Assembly (NCBI GenBank): GCA_050946655.1
Contig: JBMNVE010000011.1
Location: 1 to 36,033 of the forward strand
From: JAXGRD01 sp050946655
GTDB lineage: Bacteria; Bacillota; Clostridia; Peptostreptococcales; Anaerovoracaceae
Length of the DNA: 36,033 nucleotides
Direction: 5' to 3'
A model generated the notes under the pieces. That model was not told the origin of the DNA and ran no database searches. It saw only the letters and a program-made list of their open reading frames with translations. The position numbers were made by a program, and so were the translations under genes. This document shows, one piece after another, positions 33,073 through 36,033 of this stretch (positions within the stretch are counted from its first letter, which is position 1; the number at the start of each line of letters is the position of its first letter).

Positions 33073-34048
33073 GTGATACGCCGGAGATGGCCCTATGCAA
33101 TATGGTCTTCGCGGCTTGGACCAGGGAGGGTTGATCACAGAAGAAAACTTTTTCGGGCAAGTTCATGTGCTTGATGTAGACGATTTTTTCCGCTGCAAAG
33201 ATATGGACCTGCGAAAACAAGCTCTCTTCCACCAGGTAAAACCTTCCCCCGTGGGTGTCAAAGAAATCTTTGGTTTGTGCCAGATGACGGACTCTCTGAT
33301 CTGCGGAACAGGTTATCCTGATATCCTTGGAAAGGGGATGGGTGTCCATGGGAGACTGCTCCTTATCCATGGGGTCGTCCAGGAAGGCGGCAAAGGAAAT
33401 ATCCTTGTTCTTGGCCACCTTAGTTAGGATATCCTGCTCTTTTTCAAATTCGGCAAGGATTCGGCGGGAGTCCTTTTTTGATACTCTGTTGGCTTCCAGG
33501 ATCTCCAACAGAAGAGATGAGTCCATGGTGCCCAGGGGCAGGGTGCTTTGACTGAGAAATGCCGAGTTGGAATTGCTTTTGTACACCTGTTCCAGGGGAT
33601 GGATTCCCCTGGCCGATGAGAAGAAATGCCGGCTGTCTTCCATGAGAAGGGAAAAAGATGTATCCCCCCGGTCCAAATCGGCCTTGGAGGTCCCGAACCG
33701 ATATCGTCCTTTTTCTTCATTGCCTCGGACCACGTTTCCCTCTATGGAAGCGTGCCCCCGGTTGAGGAAGAGGGTGTGGGAAAAGGGAGGGGTGCAGGGA
33801 TCAAAGCGACAGTAAGACTCGATTTCTCCCAAGAAGTAGAGGGGAAGCCAACTGGCAAAACCCTTTGCCATCTCTTCCATATCCCGCTTGATATAATGGA
33901 TGATCTTGATCTTCACACCGCTTATTAGGCAAAGGGCCATCAGCCGCTTCCAGGTCTCATAAAATGTAGGGCTTTCGGTCATCCACTCCATATCCTGGTC
34001 CGAGTAAAGGCAAAGCTGTACATCCTTGCCTCGGCATGCGTCCACCAA
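33065..34048 (-). pseudogene. C-terminal fragment of a split XRE-family regulator
   Basis: The 327-codon frame (TTG at 34048) starts in mid-domain and has no good ribosome binding site. Read backwards past its start, the frame stays open as YEGLVGLQQAVIRF up to the A-run at 34096-34101. There one missing A separates it from the HTH-containing frame. The sequence includes LCLYSDQDMEWM near residue 13, FASWLPLYFLGEIESY near residue 64 and a long C-terminal region of unknown function. With the N-terminal fragment it would make a protein of about 485 residues. It is convergent with korC, overlapping by eight bases. Confidence 0.7.
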
Positions 34049-34074
34049 AAATCGGATGACGGCTTGTTGGAGGC

Positions 34075-34521
34075 CTACAAGTCCTTCGTACTCGGTTTTT
34101 TGGACACGGGGATCCGCAGTAGAAATGCTTTGATGGCCAGTTTATTGATGTTGGCCTGGGGGATGGAGATCTCGTTGAAGAAATCCATGATGGTAGCCAT
34201 GATGTTAGTATCCTTCTCCTCATCGAAATCTCGGAACCATGTCAGGACGGCAGTGCTAAAACCTTCCTTCTCCGAACAGGCAGGAGCATCTCCCAACAGT
34301 CCACACATTGGCCGGATCAACTCCTTGTTCCACATGGTCTCTGCCAGGGTTTGGGCAATGCCGGTGACCAGATCCGATTCCGATTTAGGAATGCGAGTCC
34401 CGTTGCGCAACCTGCTGATATATGAAGGGTCGATGTTCAGAAGCTTACTTGCCTCAACGTTAGAAAGACCCATCAATTTCAATGTCTTATCCAGTTTATA
34501 CGAGAAACTTTTTCCTTGCAT
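34075..34521 (-). pseudogene. N-terminal HTH fragment of a split XRE-family regulator
   Basis: The 148-codon frame starts MQGKSFSYKLDKTLKLMGLS and carries an XRE-type helix-turn-helix (SNVEASKLLNIDPSYISRLRNG, about residues 20-41). GGGAGG nine bases before the ATG at 34521 supports this start over the ATG at 34575, which overlaps the promoter. The frame ends in LLRIPVSKKPSTKDL. Adding one A to its AAAAAA run would continue as SKKTEYEGL into the next frame. It probably encodes a DNA-binding regulator in intact relatives, and the short form could still bind DNA. The pseudogene label assumes that the frameshift is real. Confidence 0.7.
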
Positions 34522-34565
34522 GTTCCCGTGCCTCCCTCTCATGGATGACGCCTTGGTCAGTAACG

Positions 34566-34594
34566 AGTATATCATGCCTAGTATATACCCGCAA
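34566..34594 (-). promoter_or_regulatory. Promoter of the split XRE regulator
   Basis: On the minus strand TTGCGG (34589-34594) and TATACT (34566-34571) are 17 bp apart, and TGA before the -10 gives an extended -10. It lies 45 bases upstream of the ATG at 34521. Confidence 0.65.
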
Positions 34595-34616
34595 GATTGA
34601 ATTAGAAATCAAAACA

Positions 34617-34643
34617 CACCTTGCAGGATGCTCCCGCAAGGTG
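34617..34643. other. Hairpin upstream of the XRE gene
   Basis: CACCTTGC (34617-34624) and GCAAGGTG (34636-34643) pair around an 11-base loop. Short T-rich stretches occur on both sides (GTTTCTATAT on plus, TGTGTTTTGATT on minus), so a weak two-way terminator is possible. Confidence 0.4.
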
Positions 34644-34840
34644 CGTTTCTATATATATCCTCTCAAATATATTTACCGTATCTTCTTACAATCGTACGAC
34701 TCAACTTATTTACACATCCGTCCCGGTCCTACGGAGAGCAACAGCAGAAACCGGTGCCGGGAACGACATTGTACCACCTGTATCAGATGTGCGATACCGG
34801 TTACAAGCATTTGGCATTGCCAAAATACCCCATCCTGTTC

Positions 34841-34868
34841 ATGACAAGAGGGGCATCTTTGCTATAAT
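34841..34868 (+). promoter_or_regulatory. Promoter-like element with no gene downstream
   Basis: ATGACA (34841-34846) and a consensus TATAAT (34863-34868) are 16 bp apart on the plus strand. No plus-strand gene follows. The 382-base stretch 34596-34977 otherwise holds no supported gene. A transcript from here would run antisense into the ferric-reductase-like gene. Confidence 0.45.
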
Positions 34869-34977
34869 AACCATATGAGGAAGTGTATCATATAGGCGAT
34901 CCGGGGCAATCCCGGCGCCCGGGGCAGATCCTCATTTGGGAGCTGCTCCTTCGCGCCTGCCCGACCTTTGTATACGG

Positions 34978-35832
34978 TCAGGCTTTCTTCTCTTGTCTTG
35001 CTTTGTTCCTCCGATATCGAAGACAAATATAGGAGACCAGCAAGAAGAGATAAACCCTTATGGAAAGCTGCATATTTCCGAATTGATGGCCGATTCCCAG
35101 ATTATCAATCTGATAATCTCCGATTGCCTTTACTTCCCAGAGTGACTGGAGCAAATTGGGAGATTGGTACAAAGTCCACGCAAGGTTCAGCAGCAGACCA
35201 AAGGTGAGCATCAGTATAAAGGCGGGTACGGCGGTGTATGTTTGGTGTTTTTTCCAAAATTGAGGGGACATTTTTTTTCGGATACAATCAAAGGATGTTA
35301 TCCAAGGAATAGCGAATATGATCAGCAAAACAAAGCCCAAGATACCATAAATTACAAAGAACAGTTCGTCTGCGGGATTTTTCAGGGAGTTAAAGGCCGT
35401 AGAAAATCGGAGAACTGCGTGACCCACCAAAAATGCTCCGCCAATAATGGACAGTTCCTTCCGGATGGAAAAAAGGCTTACCACGAATTTATTTTTGGGG
35501 AGCACGCCAACAAACATGACGATAATAATAAAGCCGATGCCGACAGCAGTGGCGGAAAAATCACCATATAAGATGTGGAATATGCTGCCTACAGCTGTGT
35601 CTTCAGTGATTTTTTCCAATAAAGCGGGCTTTACTAAATCCATAATCCCGTAGGCCACACAAAGAAAAAACATTAGAGCCGGAAAGAGATAAAAAATCCA
35701 GCTGTGCGTCTTGATCTGCTTTTTAAACAGGGCCGCAACCACAAGGGCTATGATCAATCCCTTCAGTATATCCGGCACATCCGCCCAGAGAATTTGATTT
35801 AAACCTTCAATTACATGTTCGATTTTGTCCAT
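34978..35832 (-). CDS. Ferric-reductase-like transmembrane protein
   Basis: The 284-residue protein has about six to seven membrane helices, for example residues 25-40, 48-66, 92-115, 133-150, 160-180, 200-225 and 250-268. The stretch PWITSFDCIRKKMSPQFWKKHQTY recalls the ferric reductase-like domain, where paired histidines bind haem. Candidate histidines lie in FLVGHAVLR and KKHQTY. It may move electrons across the membrane; MsrQ is one relative of this fold. No FAD/NAD domain is present. AAAGGAG seven bases upstream supports the ATG at 35832 over the one at 35865. No clear promoter is visible in the remaining upstream DNA. Confidence 0.65.
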   Translation of the reverse strand: MDKIEHVIEGLNQILWADVPDILKGLIIALVVAALFKKQIKTHSWIFYLFPALMFFLCVAYGIMDLVKPALLEKITEDTAVGSIFHILYGDFSATAVGIGFIIIVMFVGVLPKNKFVVSLFSIRKELSIIGGAFLVGHAVLRFSTAFNSLKNPADELFFVIYGILGFVLLIIFAIPWITSFDCIRKKMSPQFWKKHQTYTAVPAFILMLTFGLLLNLAWTLYQSPNLLQSLWEVKAIGDYQIDNLGIGHQFGNMQLSIRVYLFLLVSYICLRYRRNKARQEKKA

Positions 35833-35984
35833 ATAGGAACTCCTTTCGGCATCATTTAATGCCATTGAATATCATTAAAAACGGTTCAACACCATTGAGA
35901 CCCGTTTTTCCGTTTCAGAACGAACCTGTAGATCATGAAAGCCATGCTAAGCTTGGATCGGCGTCGGATTCAATTGGAAATCAA

Positions 35985-36008
35985 TGGAGTTAGCAGCGGC
36001 TAACTCCA
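35985..36008. other. 10-bp perfect hairpin at the window edge
   Basis: TGGAGTTAGC and GCTAACTCCA pair around an AGCG loop. A second inverted repeat, AAAAACGG/CCGTTTTT, lies at 35877-35909 and could act as a terminator in either direction. The genes these would serve lie outside the window, so the roles are open. Confidence 0.5.
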
Positions 36009-36033
36009 TCACCTTATTCTAACTTTCTATTCT

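Noticed and set aside
34628..34867. 79-codon plus-strand frame in the gap before the ferric-reductase-like gene
   Set aside because: No ribosome binding site, no recognised motif, and it overlaps the hairpin and promoter-like elements; a decayed gene is possible but not supported.
34875..34895. Six-codon frame MRKCII after the plus-strand promoter
   Set aside because: Its ATG lies at the predicted transcription start, and it only echoes the end of korC.
1..36033. tRNA, rRNA, CRISPR, insertion sequence or prophage genes
   Set aside because: No cloverleaf with CCA-end context, no regularly spaced repeat-spacer array and no transposase or integrase motif was seen on either strand.

Overview
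The window looks like chromosome from an anaerobic, amino-acid-fermenting Firmicute of the class Clostridia. The evidence is the gene order rpsF-ssb-rpsR / yybS-gdpP-rplI-dnaB-dnaD, strong AGGAGG-type ribosome binding sites, sigma-A-like promoters, a Gram-positive-type BirA operator, ferredoxin-linked oxidoreductases and a complete histidine-degradation operon. Species cannot be assigned from the sequence alone. I see no rRNA, tRNA, CRISPR array, transposase or phage gene.

Layout. 1-3200 (minus strand): a tightly overlapped operon of a degenerate shikimate-kinase-like protein, a DUF2148 iron-sulfur protein and two bacterial PH-domain membrane proteins. 3350-5050 (plus): a sugar nucleotidyltransferase and a CPBP-family membrane protease. 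5065-7722: a biotin operon, bioY-bioD-bioA, with a BirA operator over its promoter and a terminator behind it. 7761-7921: an unexplained array of three dyads. 8016-14677: core replication and translation genes (S6, SSB, S18; YybS, GdpP, L9, DnaB and a DnaD-like protein), with two oddities. GdpP has lost its membrane anchor, and the DnaD-like protein ends in the front half of a DnaC/DnaI helicase loader. 14655-15431 (minus): an acyl-ACP thioesterase. 15552-17262: a two-component system. 17426-22942: a MOP-type molybdenum aldehyde oxidoreductase with a multi-cluster FAD/Fe-S partner and a small zinc-ribbon-like redox protein. 22943-23879: a long gene-free stretch holding a terminator, a 241-bp inverted-repeat-bounded element and the hut promoter and leader. 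23880-33072: hutH-hutU-hutI-fchA-ftcD followed without a break by korA-korB-korD-korC. 33065-34521 (minus): an XRE-family regulator split by a frameshift in a six-base A run. 34978-35832 (minus): a ferric-reductase-like membrane protein.

How the genes work together. The hut genes convert histidine to formiminoglutamate. FtcD and FchA move the one-carbon unit to tetrahydrofolate and leave glutamate. The attached 2-oxoacid:ferredoxin oxidoreductase could oxidise the derived 2-oxoglutarate and deliver reduced ferredoxin, so the block reads as one histidine/glutamate fermentation unit. The MOP locus is a second ferredoxin-scale redox module. It carries no FAD domain of its own and probably hands electrons to the dicluster flavoprotein encoded next to it. 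Pathway links between genes are inferred from family knowledge and gene order; sequence motifs, overlaps, hairpins and promoter-like elements are read directly.
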